A stretch of 64,000 bases of DNA from Mesocentrotus franciscanus (GCA_037976565.1 CP137666.1:9480592-9544591); one strand, 5' to 3'; counted from the first letter of the stretch, positions 44,301 to 54,395 are shown. Numbers and translations: made by a program. The notes: generated by a model not told the origin, from the letters alone.

Positions 44301-47300
44301 GTTCAAGCTATTGCCATGCTGCAAGCAAGGTTGAAAGCAGAACAGGATGACACACCCCTTGACAACCCTGATCGTATGAAGATACTGATTCAACTGGCTT
44401 GTATCTATCAGTCTATGGCAAGGCTAGCTGTAAGTTCAGTTCCTGGTCAAGTGTGATGTTATGATGAAGTCACAGTAAATGCAGGCTGCACTGCATGTAT
44501 AATCTTTCAAAAACATCAATAGTTTGTTTAATTAGTGACATGATTACATGATAAACTTCATATACATGTACATGTAGTTTTGTAAATATTGTAAGTACTG
44601 TTTTGATTTGGAAATATGTGTTTGACCGATGTTGTCCATCTTTCAACTATTTTTGATTGAAGATATTGTTTTGGTTATCATAATTAGACCATAGTATGTA
44701 TGAAATGCATATCAGATTGGAGAATATCTGTTTCATGAGCCATTAGCCCTGTGCTTAATCCAATGGAGCATTTTAACCCTTTGGTAACAATTTGGTTTCG
44801 GTAGAAAACAATTTTCCAAAGCCCATATTATCTGTAGCTGCATATTGAAGGGTTTTGAAAAATGAAGTGAATGATATATAATGATAAGATGAGACACGTG
44901 TTCATGGCTACCAGTAGATCAAGTTGATTATCAACACTTGTTGGCATGTCGTTGAAGATTATTTTTTAAAGGGTTGTCAAATAAAAAAAAAAATCAAATC
45001 AAATTTGATCCACTTTTTCAGGATGCATGTGATTGTGTTCTGCAAGCCATCAGCATCATGAATACCACCTATGTGGAGGGTAACCCAAACAGGGGCATAG
45101 TAAGTGAAGGATCGTTGACAGGGGCAGGCAGATCTGGTAGACTACTTCATATCCTGTCAGCTAGTCCCTCCATGCTGCTACCTTACTGTATACAACTGGT
45201 GCTTCTTGCATTCAAGGTGAATATCGAAACAGGGAATTCAATTGTTTTCATTTCCCTATCTAGAATGTTCAACGGGCAAATTATTGTAATCCTGAAAGAA
45301 TAGAAGAAGAAAAATCATGCTCTGAAACCCAACACAGTTTATCACTTCTTGCCCAAATTCTTAGGTATGAACATTTATTAGAGTTGCCAATCTGCAACTC
45401 TACTTGTGATATAGATAAAATATATAATGTATTTTTTCCCAAGAGTTGTTGAAGCATGTTGATACATTTTAAAACGAGACCTGGTATTACTGTAGCTCTG
45501 TGATCACATTGTGTGGATAAGAGAAGCATGATATTAAAGGTTTCGTACACCTTCAGAGGATCGGAAAAGATGTAAGGAAATAAAGCTTGAGTTATGGACA
45601 AATGCACAAGTACGCCATGTGACAAACTGACTTTGGTTGATTAATAGATACTAATGTGAATAATCAACCCAACGTTCTTCTCTTTATCTAGGTGTATAAC
45701 TGTACAAACTTGATGTTCATTAATGGATCGTATCATTCTTATTGTCACAAATGTGATAAAAAATATTTGTTTCTGAACTTTACAAATCTGGTTTGATTGT
45801 TTTCTTGTAGAAACGTGTCCTTCACAGAGCAGATTCCAATGACACTGGACTAGGTCACCTGATTGTCTTGATGCAGTATTATTGGTCGAGAGAAGAACCT
45901 CTGTTTAATGAGGCCATCAGGAGAATCAGAAAACAAGGCAGTTTCTTCTACCACTGCTTTCTCAACTATGTCATCAGTATCCTTATTAATTACAAATATA
46001 CAATTTCAATTAATTATTTATTTTCTGTTGCCTATTTTAGGTACAGGCCTTCTACACTCAGCAAAAAAAGAGAAAAAGTGGACACTCTAGATTGTTCAAA
46101 ATTTTCATATAAACCGTCAATGATAGATTATAGATTATATATGAAATTAAAGGAAAATGAATACCCTACCAACATCAATTGAGTTCAAGTTTTGAACTTT
46201 TACGCTTGGATAGACACCTTCATTCAACTGTTATAAGGTCTGAAAATTGCCAAAATATCTAGTAGCCATTCAAATGTTAATGCACATCTGTAAGATCTTC
46301 TTGTTCATCAATGAAAACAAAAAATTAGAATCAATGAGAAGGATATAGCTCTGGATGTCAACTGTAATCTGAGGACTGCATGGTTTTGACAGGCACGGTC
46401 AAGATGCCTCTCCTTTCGTGTTTTTCGTTATGATATTTTTTCCATTGTTTTCATTTGACTCTACAAGATGGAAATGCTCTTCAATATGGGAATGCCAGGA
46501 TGCCCCATTTTTGCAATTTTCTTTTAGAGACTCATTTACACTCACAGTAACAAAATGAAACGGAATGCGTTTGTGCGGGTACTTGAGATTTAATAGAGGA
46601 TGGAATCTTGTTACCCTGAATATCAACATCATGACAATAGCAACAACTACGACACAAACTTTCCCAACTGAATATAAAATACTTTTACTTTAAATGTTAC
46701 ACTGCTCCAATCCACCCCAGGAAGGACCCGGGTATTACTTTTGAATCTTTTGATCAATTTATACAAGTATCTGCACCTGAAAACAACCCAAAGTAATCTC
46801 TGCATAGGGGCCACCAACAGACGAGAACTTGTGTACATCCCCCCACAGCCCGTAAAAAGGCGACAATGTTCCCTGCATTAAACAGGCGAACAGAGTTTAC
46901 CTCCTCATTTGGAACTGTGAGTACAGGATATATGTATAACACCCCACTGCATACAAAGAAGGCAAACAGTTCCACTGCATTAAACAGGCGAACAGATGCC
47001 TAATTTACAGGCGGGTACATGTTATAAATAAACGACAGGACGGAATGCCTGTTATCATCGGGCCCCAACCGGAAACCAATAAATATTGAGCTCTGCAAGA
47101 TACAATGGCCAATTAAAATAATCCAATTTATATTCTCAAAAACACAACCTTCCCATGAGGTAATCTGCAGCAGTGTGTAATACACATATTAACCTTTATA
47201 TGTACATATTAACGCATATACGCATACACATATATATATGCGAAGAGGCAAAAATGACAATTTCCGCCACACGGGCACCGCCCGCCGCCACTGAGCGTAT

Positions 47301-50300
47301 ATACTCGTATTACACAAATTACGCACATGAACCTACATATTAATTTCAGCCTAAATTCTAATGGGTTACTTTCATTTCACTATACACGTTTTGAACACGA
47401 ACTTGAACATGAACGTATTGAATTCAACCAATTACCTTAATTTCGTTTCAATACCCACGTTTTGCGTTTTCAAAGCTTGAGCTAAATCAACCAATTGACC
47501 AAAATAACGTGGTAGCTACTTATCATTTTCAACCCAAAACAGTAAATTAAAACATATTTATGGCCACGACTGTGACTAAGCTCATGAAAACACTCTGCAA
47601 TAACAGTAGGTAAAGTAAAACAATGCCACAAAACGGCTATATATATATGTACTAAGTACACAAACTTCATCATGAACATATTGAATTCAGCCAATTAACC
47701 CAAATAACGTAATAACTACCTTTCATTTTCAACCCAAAACAGTAAATTAAAACACATTTATGGCCACGACTGTGACTAAGCTCATGAAAACGCTCTGCAA
47801 TAACAGTAAGTAAAGTAAAACAAAGCCACAAAACGGCTATATATATATATATATGTACTAAGTACACTAACTTGAACATGAACATATTCAATTCAACCTA
47901 GTACCTTAATTTTGTTTCAATACCCACGTTTTGCGTTTTCAAAGCTTGAGCTAAATCAACCAATTAACCAAAATAGCGTCATAACTACCTTTCATTTTCA
48001 ACCAAAACAGTATTCAATGAAAAACGCATATATGAACCCAACTGTGACCAAACTCATGAAAACGCTCTGTAATTACCATTAACTAAAGTAAACAGCATCG
48101 GAATGCGGATAAATATATATATATATGTACATTAAGTACGTAAGCTTAACATGTTAATATCAACCACTAGCCTAATAAATCTCTCTCGCGTTAACGTAAG
48201 AGTTCTGTTCTTTGAAAGCTCGAGCTAAATAAACAAATTACCGAACAATCGTAATAACTACCTATCGACATCAGAATGGGGAAATATATATATATATATA
48301 TATATATGTACATTAAGTACGTCAACTTAACATCTTAATGTAAACCACTAGCCTAATAGGTCTCTTTCGCTTTAACGTACGAGTTTTGTAATTTCAAAGC
48401 TTGAGTTAAATAAACCAATTACCCGAAACAAACGTAATAACTATCGTTCAATATGAGTTGAATAAATTTTCAACCGAAAACGGTATTAAATTAAAAACAC
48501 GTTTATGGACAATTACAGTTCAGAAATCAAAACCACTTCAAGGAACTCGACGAAAGTCTATTCAATGCCCCTCAACCCATGGATAAGGCTGTGAAGGAAA
48601 ATATTATTTCCATCCTCCGATAGATGTATGCCATCCCTACAAAACAGTTCGCACCGCTCATGCCTGATGTCCAAATGATTCAATGCACGGCCTCCCATTA
48701 TGTGGCATATGTGCCTGGCGTGCTTGTTCAGTGCAAGCCACGTTCTATCGATTTTCGGCTGTTCGTCCTTGTCATATCCGCTGTAAGTCCTACGTGGCAA
48801 TATATCGGACCACATAATGAGGGCATCGGGGAAAACTTCATGCAACCGTCCAAGCTTATTATCCAAGAGAGCAAACAATTCATGCTTCTTAGCTTTACCG
48901 ACGTCGTTCGTTCCCACGTGGACAACGATGTGCAAAGGAGAGGAAACCTGGATACGGGGCAGCACCCATTGGACATATCCAATAACTTGACCTAGTTTAA
49001 GGCCCCTCCGACCTCTCCACCATACGTTGGCTGCCGACCACAAACCTTGTTGTCCACAACGGCGTATGAGGCTAGCCAATGGATCAAGGAATCACCTATG
49101 AGCAGGATCGTACTTGACCGGCCACTTGCGGATGGACCGGTCCCCGCTGCTCCACGGGGTTCGGCTGCGGTGCCTGGACGAGAGGCTCTGGTCCGGGCTA
49201 GGAAGGCGGAGCTATTGCAGCTGCAGTTCTTTGTGTTGCCGTTCTCCGTGGACGTGAGGACCCAGCCTGGTCGACAGTTGTCCGCTTGGACTTCTGCTTA
49301 GCCTTCGGCATTATAATTCCCGACGCTAATTGAATTCCATACATACATTCGAAACATACATCGCGCAAATTCCGTTTATAGCTGCGCGCACATGAAAGAT
49401 ACCGCGCGGCTGACAACAAAGGGGGGGGGGGATGTTATTGTTTCCTCTCAAGATGCCGCTAAAACTCATCACAAAAGAAACACCGCAGACGCGTGCTGTC
49501 ACTGATGAATGTAAATCATTTATATCGCCCTACGTGCGATAAAATTCCTTATTGTTAAATGGCTTTGCTCAATCATGCATGATTTGAATGATTTCAATTG
49601 CATATCATCTTAAAGAGGATTAATTTATGTTTATTTGGTATATGAAAAGTAAGTTTATATTAGATGTTTATTTTAAAGACTTAATCATAAATAGTGTCCA
49701 CTTTCTTTTTCTGCTGAGTGTATTTGATGAGAGGGAAATTACAATAAATTATGTAACAAAAACTTAAACAGCAACAAACTTGTGAAGAAAAATGATTGCA
49801 AACTGATGAATTGTAATAATGATAATAATAACAATATTCATAAAGCGCAACGTATCCATCTCTAGAGATGTAGGGCAACATTAATGTGTCAAAGGAGCAA
49901 GACTATCAGGAAATTGCTATTAATACTGATGATCTCTTGTTTTGTAATTTTTGTTATACACTTTTTGTTGTTCTTGAGTCTGTAGGTGAAATATAAGTAT
50001 TTGATTAGGAATTGCTGTTTTAAGGGAAACCAGAAATGAAGTATCATATCATTGTCCAACAACTGTTAGTGTCTCTGTCTGATTTCAGTTGGTCATGACA
50101 GTAGTAGACAGTATTTTTTTATTTTTATTATTCATTCCTTATCTTAATTCTGATTAGACATTGATATCCTGGAAGAGTTTGCTCATCTGAAAACAGAAGA
50201 TGGAGGAAAGGTCAATCTGGATCTTCTTCCTTCCTCTTCCGGCGTCCAAAGGTGAGATTGTTGTTAATCTAAAGCCCACCGCACACGTTACCATCTGGCT

Positions 50301-51380
50301 ATGATCCAATTTTTGAAGTATGTGCAATAGCATTTGATATAAACATTTAAACTGATAAAATCTTAGTGAGCAAATATCTGAACAGCATATAATCAGTAAT
50401 CGGAAAATTTTCAGGAAAATTTTCAAGCTTCCGTGGAGAACCAAAAGCTAAATTGGCTCAGAATCGTAGTGACGTCGCACCATGAGTGCGATTGTCTACG
50501 ATTTGAAGCCAATTCATCTTTTATTCTGACTACCGGTAGAAGAGTTAAATGCAATAAAATTACGATGGTTAGTATTCTTATCATTATTTAGAACATAAAT
50601 CATGAAGACGAAATTTGTTGCAGGAGGACCGTATAGTGTGCGGTGGTCTTAAGAGGCATTGTGTGTGAATGATGTACTTGTTTAATTAAATTACATCACC
50701 TTAGCAAGTTGATATGGCATGATATTTTTTCTTTAATTAGCAAGAAGTATGTTTATAAACATCCATAAATTCTATTCAAAATAAAAGTCATTCAATAGTT
50801 GTGAATGTGTCACAATTTAATAGAAAACTTTGCATGTTTCATCAAAAGAATATATATAGCCCATTATTAACAATATTTTGTACAATAGCAAGATGGATGC
50901 TCCGGCGACAATTGTTTTCAATTTCTAACACCTGTGGAATTAGAGATTTTAACCCTAACCCAGCCTAATACCTAGCCATATCTCTAACTTGAAACCCAAC
51001 TAGAAATGCAATTGTACTGCCCACCCTAATCATATAAATTTGATGAAATATATCCTTTAGCATATGTTTGATCACTGTATATACTCGAGGTTGTGATTAA
51101 AGGACCAAGTATTGTAATTGGTACCAGTATGTATATATATTACTAAGATTATATATCTGTGGCTTATGATCTATGGCATATATTAGGAAAAGGATTGATT
51201 TTTCTTCCATCTCCCAGGCAACGGACAGTGACGAGAGGAGTAACGAGAGGAGGGAAAGAAGATTTCCGCGCTGGAATGGAAAGACAAGTGATGAGAAGTA
51301 ATGATAATGTGGAAGCAGTCATCATGAAGTTCCTAATGGAAGAAAGAGACTCAATCAAACTCACATTTGCTGATAGCTAA
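34187..51380 (+). CDS. INTS10: Integrator complex subunit 10; whole gene span, 16 exons, ~735 aa
   Basis: INTS10 is a helical subunit of the Integrator complex (snRNA 3' processing and promoter-proximal termination, nuclear). CDS = join of 34187-34366, 37473-37540, 38149-38252, 38715-38771, 39178-39269, 39826-39907, 40484-40833, 41150-41322, 42248-42372, 42947-43085, 43738-43820, 44292-44429, 45022-45216, 45811-45976, 50158-50251 and 51218-51380. Matches to the family include VLLEDLEP with a KKHKHTHKKRKL basic stretch, LLHRWKADTWSWF, LLPYCIQLVLLAFK, NIDILEEFAHLKTEDGGKVN and RTVTRGVTRGGKEDFRAGME. Human INTS10 is 710 aa. Phases agree everywhere except exon 7, where an 11-C run has one base too many. 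The sum is 2209 nt instead of a multiple of three. Confidence 0.95.
34787..34965. mobile_element. Small element with 9-bp duplication and telomere-like core
   Basis: CCATTTAAC is duplicated at 34778-34786 and 34966-34974. The ends are GGAGTCGGGCCAACTCGGCC and, inverted, AATCCGGGCTAACTCGGCC. The core (34850-34910) is a mix of TTAGGG and TTTAGGG units. A 9-base duplication is typical of Mutator-like elements. Confidence 0.75.
34850..34910 (+). repeat. Interstitial telomere-like tract, (TTAGGG/TTTAGGG) about 10 units
   Basis: Alternating GGGTTAGGGTTAGGTTTAGG-type units on the plus strand, enclosed by the 9-bp-duplication element. Confidence 0.9.
35330..35724. mobile_element. Palindromic-ended element, GCTTTATATTCCACATA
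   Basis: GCTTTATATTCCACATA at about 35329-35345 is repeated inverted at about 35707-35723. Between them GTAGATAGTAGTTCTATCTAC and other short inverted phrases occur. Confidence 0.5.
35722..35895. repeat. Hairpin with ~55-bp arms, ends AAGCAAATAATxACC
   Basis: GCGATGGCAAACTATCACTT at 35748 is mirrored by AAGTGATAGTTTGTCCCATC at about 35844. The arms meet at ATCTTTCCGAAGC and TTCGCTTCGGAAAGAT. AAGCAAATAATCACC at 35721 and its inverse near 35878-35892 form the outer ends. Confidence 0.65.
36925..37035 (+). repeat. Tandem copies of ATAATATTACATTTATAAAG
   Basis: AATAATATTACATTTATAAAGCACCTT occurs twice, about 60 bases apart, each followed by TTTTCATTAGA. Looks like the tail of a SINE/LINE group with a local duplication. 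Confidence 0.6.
37473..37540 (+). CDS. INTS10: INTS10 coding exon 2 (residues 61-83)
   Basis: Encodes YQAYCFEKTAQDVKRAASIL, then LEM across the junction. Acceptor ACAG, donor GAT followed by GTAAGT. Confidence 0.9.
37541..38148. other. INTS10: INTS10 intron 2, nothing recognised
   Basis: AT-rich with chance ORFs only. Confidence 0.7.
38149..38252 (+). CDS. INTS10: INTS10 coding exon 3 (residues 83-118)
   Basis: Encodes FKNFPMDGRLDDELKAISKS and SLLGDSKDTHASFLK. FKNFP corresponds to vertebrate FVNFP. Confidence 0.9.
38253..38714. other. INTS10: INTS10 intron 3, AT microsatellite
   Basis: A (TA)n run at 38306-38334. Nothing else. Confidence 0.7.
38715..38771 (+). CDS. INTS10: INTS10 coding exon 4 (residues 118-137)
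   Basis: Short exon encoding VYEHLPTKIQREILEHCA, like vertebrate LFETLPGRVQCEMLLK. Phase 1 to phase 1. Confidence 0.88.
38772..39177. other. INTS10: INTS10 intron 4, nothing recognised
   Basis: No feature. Confidence 0.7.
39178..39269 (+). CDS. INTS10: INTS10 coding exon 5 (residues 137-167)
   Basis: Encodes LSQQNHNDLEELRLKLLINQ and RFNKDGPKEV. Donor GTG followed by GTATGT, phase 0. Confidence 0.88.
39270..39825. other. INTS10: INTS10 intron 5, nothing recognised
   Basis: No feature. Confidence 0.7.
39826..39907 (+). CDS. INTS10: INTS10 coding exon 6 (residues 168-195)
   Basis: Encodes SLLLNSILDIEKKEGFKNVA and NPYRKLM, like vertebrate PVNCFRKLFV. Donor GG followed by GTAAG, ends in phase 1. 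Confidence 0.88.
39908..40483. other. INTS10: INTS10 intron 6, nothing recognised
   Basis: No feature. Confidence 0.7.
40484..40833 (+). CDS. INTS10: INTS10 coding exon 7 with poly-C frame slip
   Basis: Enters as DVTGNNDLLFSPPP and then meets an 11-C run at 40514-40524. Read straight on, the frame stops soon after. With one C fewer it continues as SNLPSKVYEVLPFALSMNKL through SPWVNLQHILKLFAKCCQWE, which fits vertebrate DPWERLFKILNVVGMRCEWQ. Ends in phase 2. Either a run-length sequencing error or a real variant. Confidence 0.85.
40834..41149. other. INTS10: INTS10 intron 7, purine-rich
   Basis: GA-rich tract at about 40880-40965. No gene. Confidence 0.7.
41150..41322 (+). CDS. INTS10: INTS10 coding exon 8 (residues 311-369)
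   Basis: Encodes GLGESWSVIQKHVQRHSNNS and KAAFYASLVLLLRASYHYAS, then IMSPQQYGG. Its last 47 bases and the donor are duplicated downstream. Confidence 0.9.
41274..41550 (+). repeat. 117-bp tandem duplication of exon 8 end plus intron
   Basis: AGGGCTTCCTACCACTATGC starts at 41274, 41391 and 41508, a period of exactly 117. Copies 1 and 2 are nearly identical, including the donor GGAGGTAAGTC. Copy 3 decays after about 40 bases. Two more diverged pieces lie at 41662-41709 and 41950-41999. Confidence 0.95.
41323..42247. other. INTS10: INTS10 intron 8 with exon-8 fragments
   Basis: Besides the duplications listed above, 42000-42247 shows nothing recognisable. Confidence 0.8.
42248..42372 (+). CDS. 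INTS10: INTS10 coding exon 9 (residues 369-410)
   Basis: Encodes SSSHHHQSHVLLEDLEPKKR and SKKHKHTHKKRKLEADKETH. VLLED followed by a HxHKKRKL basic stretch is shared with vertebrates and could act as a nuclear localisation signal. Confidence 0.93.
42373..42946. other. INTS10: INTS10 intron 9, nothing recognised
   Basis: No feature. Confidence 0.7.
42947..43085 (+). CDS. INTS10: INTS10 coding exon 10 (residues 411-457)
   Basis: Acidic start DSDGSDDVSDVILPSEMTPL, then EITEAFHTAMNCWQLLNSND. Donor AAAG followed by GTCTGT. Confidence 0.9.
43086..43737. other. INTS10: INTS10 intron 10, nothing recognised
   Basis: No feature. Confidence 0.7.
43738..43820 (+). CDS. INTS10: INTS10 coding exon 11 (residues 457-484)
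   Basis: Encodes FNWLLHRWKADTWSWFNSFQ and ADRLFYL, corresponding to vertebrate LAWKTDTWLWLRIFLTDM. Confidence 0.93.
43821..44291. other. INTS10: INTS10 intron 11, nothing recognised
   Basis: No feature. Confidence 0.7.
44292..44429 (+). CDS. INTS10: INTS10 coding exon 12 (residues 485-530)
   Basis: Encodes GENVQAIAMLQARLKAEQDD and RMKILIQLACIYQSMARLA. Phase 0 at both ends. Confidence 0.93.
44430..45021. other. INTS10: INTS10 intron 12, nothing recognised
   Basis: No feature except a short A-run near 44982. Confidence 0.7.
45022..45216 (+). CDS. INTS10: INTS10 coding exon 13 (residues 531-595)
   Basis: Encodes DACDCVLQAISIMNTTYVEG and LLHILSASPSMLLPYCIQLV. LLPYCIQLVLLAFK matches vertebrate IMPYCLHLMLACFK. 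Confidence 0.94.
45217..45810. other. INTS10: INTS10 intron 13, nothing recognised
   Basis: No feature. Confidence 0.7.
45811..45976 (+). CDS. INTS10: INTS10 coding exon 14 (residues 596-651)
   Basis: Encodes KRVLHRADSNDTGLGHLIVL and REEPLFNEAIRRIRKQGSFF, then NYVI. Matches [23 protein letters not shown] in vertebrates. Confidence 0.94.
47390..48500. repeat. Tandem repeat block, ~5 diverged units of 190-265 bp
   Basis: Each unit has GTTTTGCGTTTTCAAAGCTT-like sequence, then GAGCTAAATxAACCAATTA, AATAACGTAATAACTACC, a CTCATGAAAACGCTCTG block, an (AT)n run and GTACATTAAGTACG. Units begin near 47405, 47670, 47880, 48150 and 48330. The two look-alike minus-strand ORFs here are translations of the repeat. 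Confidence 0.8.
48558..49310 (-). pseudogene. SGNH/GDSL-hydrolase-like ORF of a retroelement, frame-broken
   Basis: The main frame (49079 to 48558) has the block III motif HVGTNDVG and the block V motif RDGIHLSEDG, giving the expected Asp-His of SGNH hydrolases. Block I (ILLIGDSLIHWLAS) lies just upstream at about 49110-49066 but in another frame. A basic start MPKAKQKSKRTTVDQAGSSR (near 49308) is in a third frame. Such SGNH domains accompany DIRS/Ngaro-type retroelements and some other transposons. Two frame breaks indicate decay. No tyrosine recombinase or RT seen. Confidence 0.6.
50158..50251 (+). CDS. INTS10: INTS10 coding exon 15 (residues 651-682)
   Basis: Encodes NIDILEEFAHLKTEDGGKVN and LDLLPSSSGVQ, corresponding to NIDMLEEFAYLRTQEGGKIH in vertebrates. 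Ends in phase 2. Confidence 0.95.
50252..51217. other. INTS10: INTS10 intron 15 with one MITE
   Basis: Contains the element at 50271-50652. The remainder is AT-rich. Confidence 0.75.
50271..50652. mobile_element. MITE with ends AAAGCCCACCGCACAC
   Basis: Left end AAAGCCCACCGCACAC; inverted right end TTAAGACCACCGCACAC. Shares interior sequence (GAGTGCGATTGTCTACGATT then TGAAGC) with 6844-7080. Confidence 0.65.
51218..51380 (+). CDS. INTS10: INTS10 coding exon 16 (residues 682-735) and stop
   Basis: Encodes QRTVTRGVTRGGKEDFRAGM and IMKFLMEERDSIKLTFADS, then TAA. Matches [20 protein letters not shown] in vertebrates. Confidence 0.96.
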
Positions 51381-51460
51381 GAAAGGATTGCATATGCCTG
51401 TGACCTGGAGAAAACAATAACATTATGAATATTGTAGGATTTTGAAAATCTTGTGTTCAG

Positions 51461-51589
51461 GGCCCGTCTTACAAAGAGTCCTCCAATCAATTGCAAGTTT
51501 GCAGTCTCCTATCTCTTATGTGCATAGTTGCGATTGATATCAATCGGAAATAAGTTGCAATTGATATCAACTCTTTGTAAGATGGGGCC
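51461..51589. mobile_element. CAG-flanked MITE (129 bp)
   Basis: Left end GGCCCGTCTTACAAAGAGT; inverted right end GGCCCCATCTTACAAAGAGT. CAG is duplicated at 51458-51460 and 51590-51592. The interior contains TTGCGATTGATATCAATCGG, itself a partial palindrome. Confidence 0.8.
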
Positions 51590-52083
51590 CAGATCTGAAC
51601 ATTGGAAGGAAGAATTTGAAAGGAAAGGATATCCTCCATCATCAACTTTCTAACAGAAGAGAGAGAGAGAGACTCTATATATCAAACACACATTTGCTGA
51701 GATCTGAGAGTAGACTGGGAAAGCAAGTGAAATATAAAGTTATGAACTGTAGAATTTTGAAATTATTGGTAATTCAGACAGGAACATTTCATGGAAGAAT
51801 GTGGAACAAAAAGTAGTCCTTTTTTGTTTAGATTTTAAGTGAAGATCCAGATTTCATCAAATTTACGTTTGTCAATGACTGATATAGGATTGGTCTTGCA
51901 AGGAAAGAGTAATGGAAATATGAACGTAAGTCACTTTCTATAAAATTGTATAATTACCTATGATTCAGATAGAAAAGTTGCCTGGAAGGATTTGAAAGAA
52001 TGAGTCCTTCACTTTCTGATATGGTCATACCAGTTGCACAACTGGCCAACTACTTGTAACTGATTAACAGATATCAGAGTGAT

Positions 52084-52619
52084 TTAAAGGTACTATGTCC
52101 CATTTGCAGGCCAAAAAAATGAAAAGGTTAAATTCCAACAGCATTTGAAAGACAATACTAATTTAGAACTTCCCTAAAAAAAAGGGGGCTTGAAAATGTC
52201 TTTAAGTGGGAAAATAACGACTATTAGTTGTCGAATCGACTTAGGAGCTATAGAGCCAGTAAGTAATAGTCTGATTTTTCAGACCATTGTACCGAATGGT
52301 CGTACGTTTTATGCTGCGCAAAGATTCAATCAGTTTAATTTTGGCCATTACAAGAAGTGGGTTATTGATGTAGACAAATGCTCATGTACCCTTTACAGCT
52401 CATTTTATGTATGTTATTACCAAAGATAAAAAACAGTCAGTCACTCAATAGTGTCTGACAGTGAAGTCTAGCAAGTAAACGGGTTTCCTTGCATAATTTG
52501 AATATTAGGACACTGCTAACGTTTAAATTTCACAGATAGGACGTACATGACATATTCATAATTCCTGCAAAGTTCTACAGAATTTGATGTTGGCTGCAAA
52601 AGGTACATAGTATCTTTAA
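52084..52619. mobile_element. TTAA-type MITE
   Basis: TTAA at 52084-52087 and 52616-52619. Left end AGGTACTATGTCCCATTTGCAG; inverted right end AGATACTATGTACCTTTTGCAG. The 79-codon ORF inside is not conserved. Confidence 0.7.
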
Positions 52620-54395
52620 TACAAACTCATATTTATAGATTAATGAGAACTTTACTTGAAAATGGTTCTAATATTATCTCTAAGTTTCAGTATTATCAAG
52701 ATTATAGGCATATTAAGAAGGAAAAAAAACAGTTCCCACAATAAATTAGTGCATTGCAATTCCATTTGTCCAAAGCCTTACATTTTCAATCATGTGTGTG
52801 TAATCTCTCTTGATAATATAGTATTTTGTTGAATGGTACAGACCATTTCAGCATATATCCAGCTGTCTTGCTTGAGCAAGAGAATGGATTTCTCATTTCT
52901 GTAAATATATGTACATTCTTGTATACCTGAATTATATTGTCCATTGTGTTTGTATTTTTTACCTGTCTTTTTTATATTATATTACCGGTATGTGCTAAAT
53001 ATAATTTATGTTAATATATTTATTTGCCATTCATCACACAGGTAATTTGATTTAATTTCATGGACTGGCATGGTAAGGGATCGAGCCTAATTACTGCATA
53101 TAGAATTATGCAGTGGTGTAGTGTGGGTTTAGCCATGATTGAGGGGATAGTGGTGTCCGGGAGGGGGCTTTAATGTAATTTTTTGTGACTCGCATATCAA
53201 TACTGTTAAAACATATTCCCCTCCATGCCAATCCATCGATTCTCCACTATGAGCATTTACTATAACTTAACCCTATTTTAACCGGGAGAGGAATCAATTT
53301 GACCCCCGTAGTAATTTAGCGACTACTCAAAAAACTGCGGCAGATATAGTTTTCCTTTCATGACTTATTTCTTTGAAGTCTTGCGCAACTTTTGGTACTA
53401 GATTTGCGAAGATCAGACCGAGCATTACAAGGTCACATGACCAATAAGTGTCGAAGGTCATCCAAAAACAGTGACTTCCATACATGTGTGTGTAATGGAA
53501 TGGACATGTTATGAAACTTGTGAAATACAATCCATTTTCCCCATATAATTGAAAATTTTCCTTGTCTTTATGGTTGTCATATCTAATATCATTTTCAAAA
53601 TAATACAAAACATAAAAAATGTAAACAATAGAATACAAAAGAAATGGAAAACAAAGGAATACAAATTCAAACACGATCCCAAAAATACTATTTATACTCG
53701 ATAAATACCGCTCATATTTGCATAATTAATTACATGTGCTTCGTTAATTACAAGAAAAGAAAAGACTTGAATATTATCAGAAGTATAACATGACTATTCT
53801 TACTGTGCCCATGGAGCCTAAAGATTGTTTGGCTTAATTTACAGCATAAACATCAAGTTATATTAACGATATGTGTTTTCTTGCATACACATCAGTGTGT
53901 ATCTGATAATATATGCAAATTTATGCAACTTAGGCACAGTTGAAAGTTACCTCCAACTGAGTTAGAAGTACAGGGGCACCTTGTCATATCAAGGAACTTG
54001 TGCGGGACCATGAAAATGATGAAAATTACCTTTTTTAGTAAAATTTCATGTATCCTGTTTTATCAGGGTTAAAAATAAAATTGAGGGCTATACTATATCT
54101 TTATTTGATAGTGACGTCAATTATTTGAACCTCCCCTTCACGATCACCCCTGACCCCGACCCCTTCCCTCCAACCCCTTCTTCAGGAGGACGTAGTCCTC
54201 CCTCGCCTCGTATCTGTTCGCATGCCATACAGAATACAGGGTTCGCGCGCGCGTATCACTTACATATATTATATATCCTACGTGCGTGCCAACGTCGTAC
54301 GTACGCGGTACGCGCGCGTACGTTCAATCCCATAGCAACGTAACGCGGACGAGAGGTGAGCCAGGCTAAATATCTCGGATAAATACTAAAATAAC

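Larger units (their letters stand above)
46055..49720. mobile_element. 3.7-kb TIR element, TA-flanked, carrying an SGNH ORF
   Basis: The left end is CACTCAGCAAAAAAAGAGAA followed by AAAGTGGACACT. The inverted right end is CACTCAGCAGAAAAAGAAAG followed by TGGACACT. TA occurs on both sides (46053-46054 and 49721-49722). The interior holds a tandem repeat block (about 47390-48500), the SGNH-hydrolase remnant (48558-49310, minus) and a duplicated word CTGCATTAAACAGGCGAACA (46876 and 46977). No transposase was recognised, so the superfamily is open. The interior may itself be a second, nested element. Confidence 0.7.
45977..50157. other. INTS10: INTS10 intron 14 (4.2 kb) with a 3.7-kb TIR element
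   Basis: Almost entirely filled by the element at 46055-49720. 49810-49875 is a retroposon-like tail (TAATAATAACAATATTCATA then AAGCGCAACG). Confidence 0.85.
51381..54395. other. INTS10 3'UTR and INTS10-RSPH14 intergenic DNA
   Basis: Holds two MITEs (51461 and 52084). An AATAAA at 52740-52745 is one possible poly(A) signal for INTS10, at low confidence. 54230-54330 is CpG-rich with CGCGCGTA words and probably belongs to the RSPH14 promoter. No further gene seen. Confidence 0.5.

Noticed and set aside
48558..49079. SGNH ORF as a host lipase or esterase gene
   Set aside because: No signal peptide, no splice sites, frame-broken at the catalytic Ser block, and located within a repeat element in an INTS10 intron.
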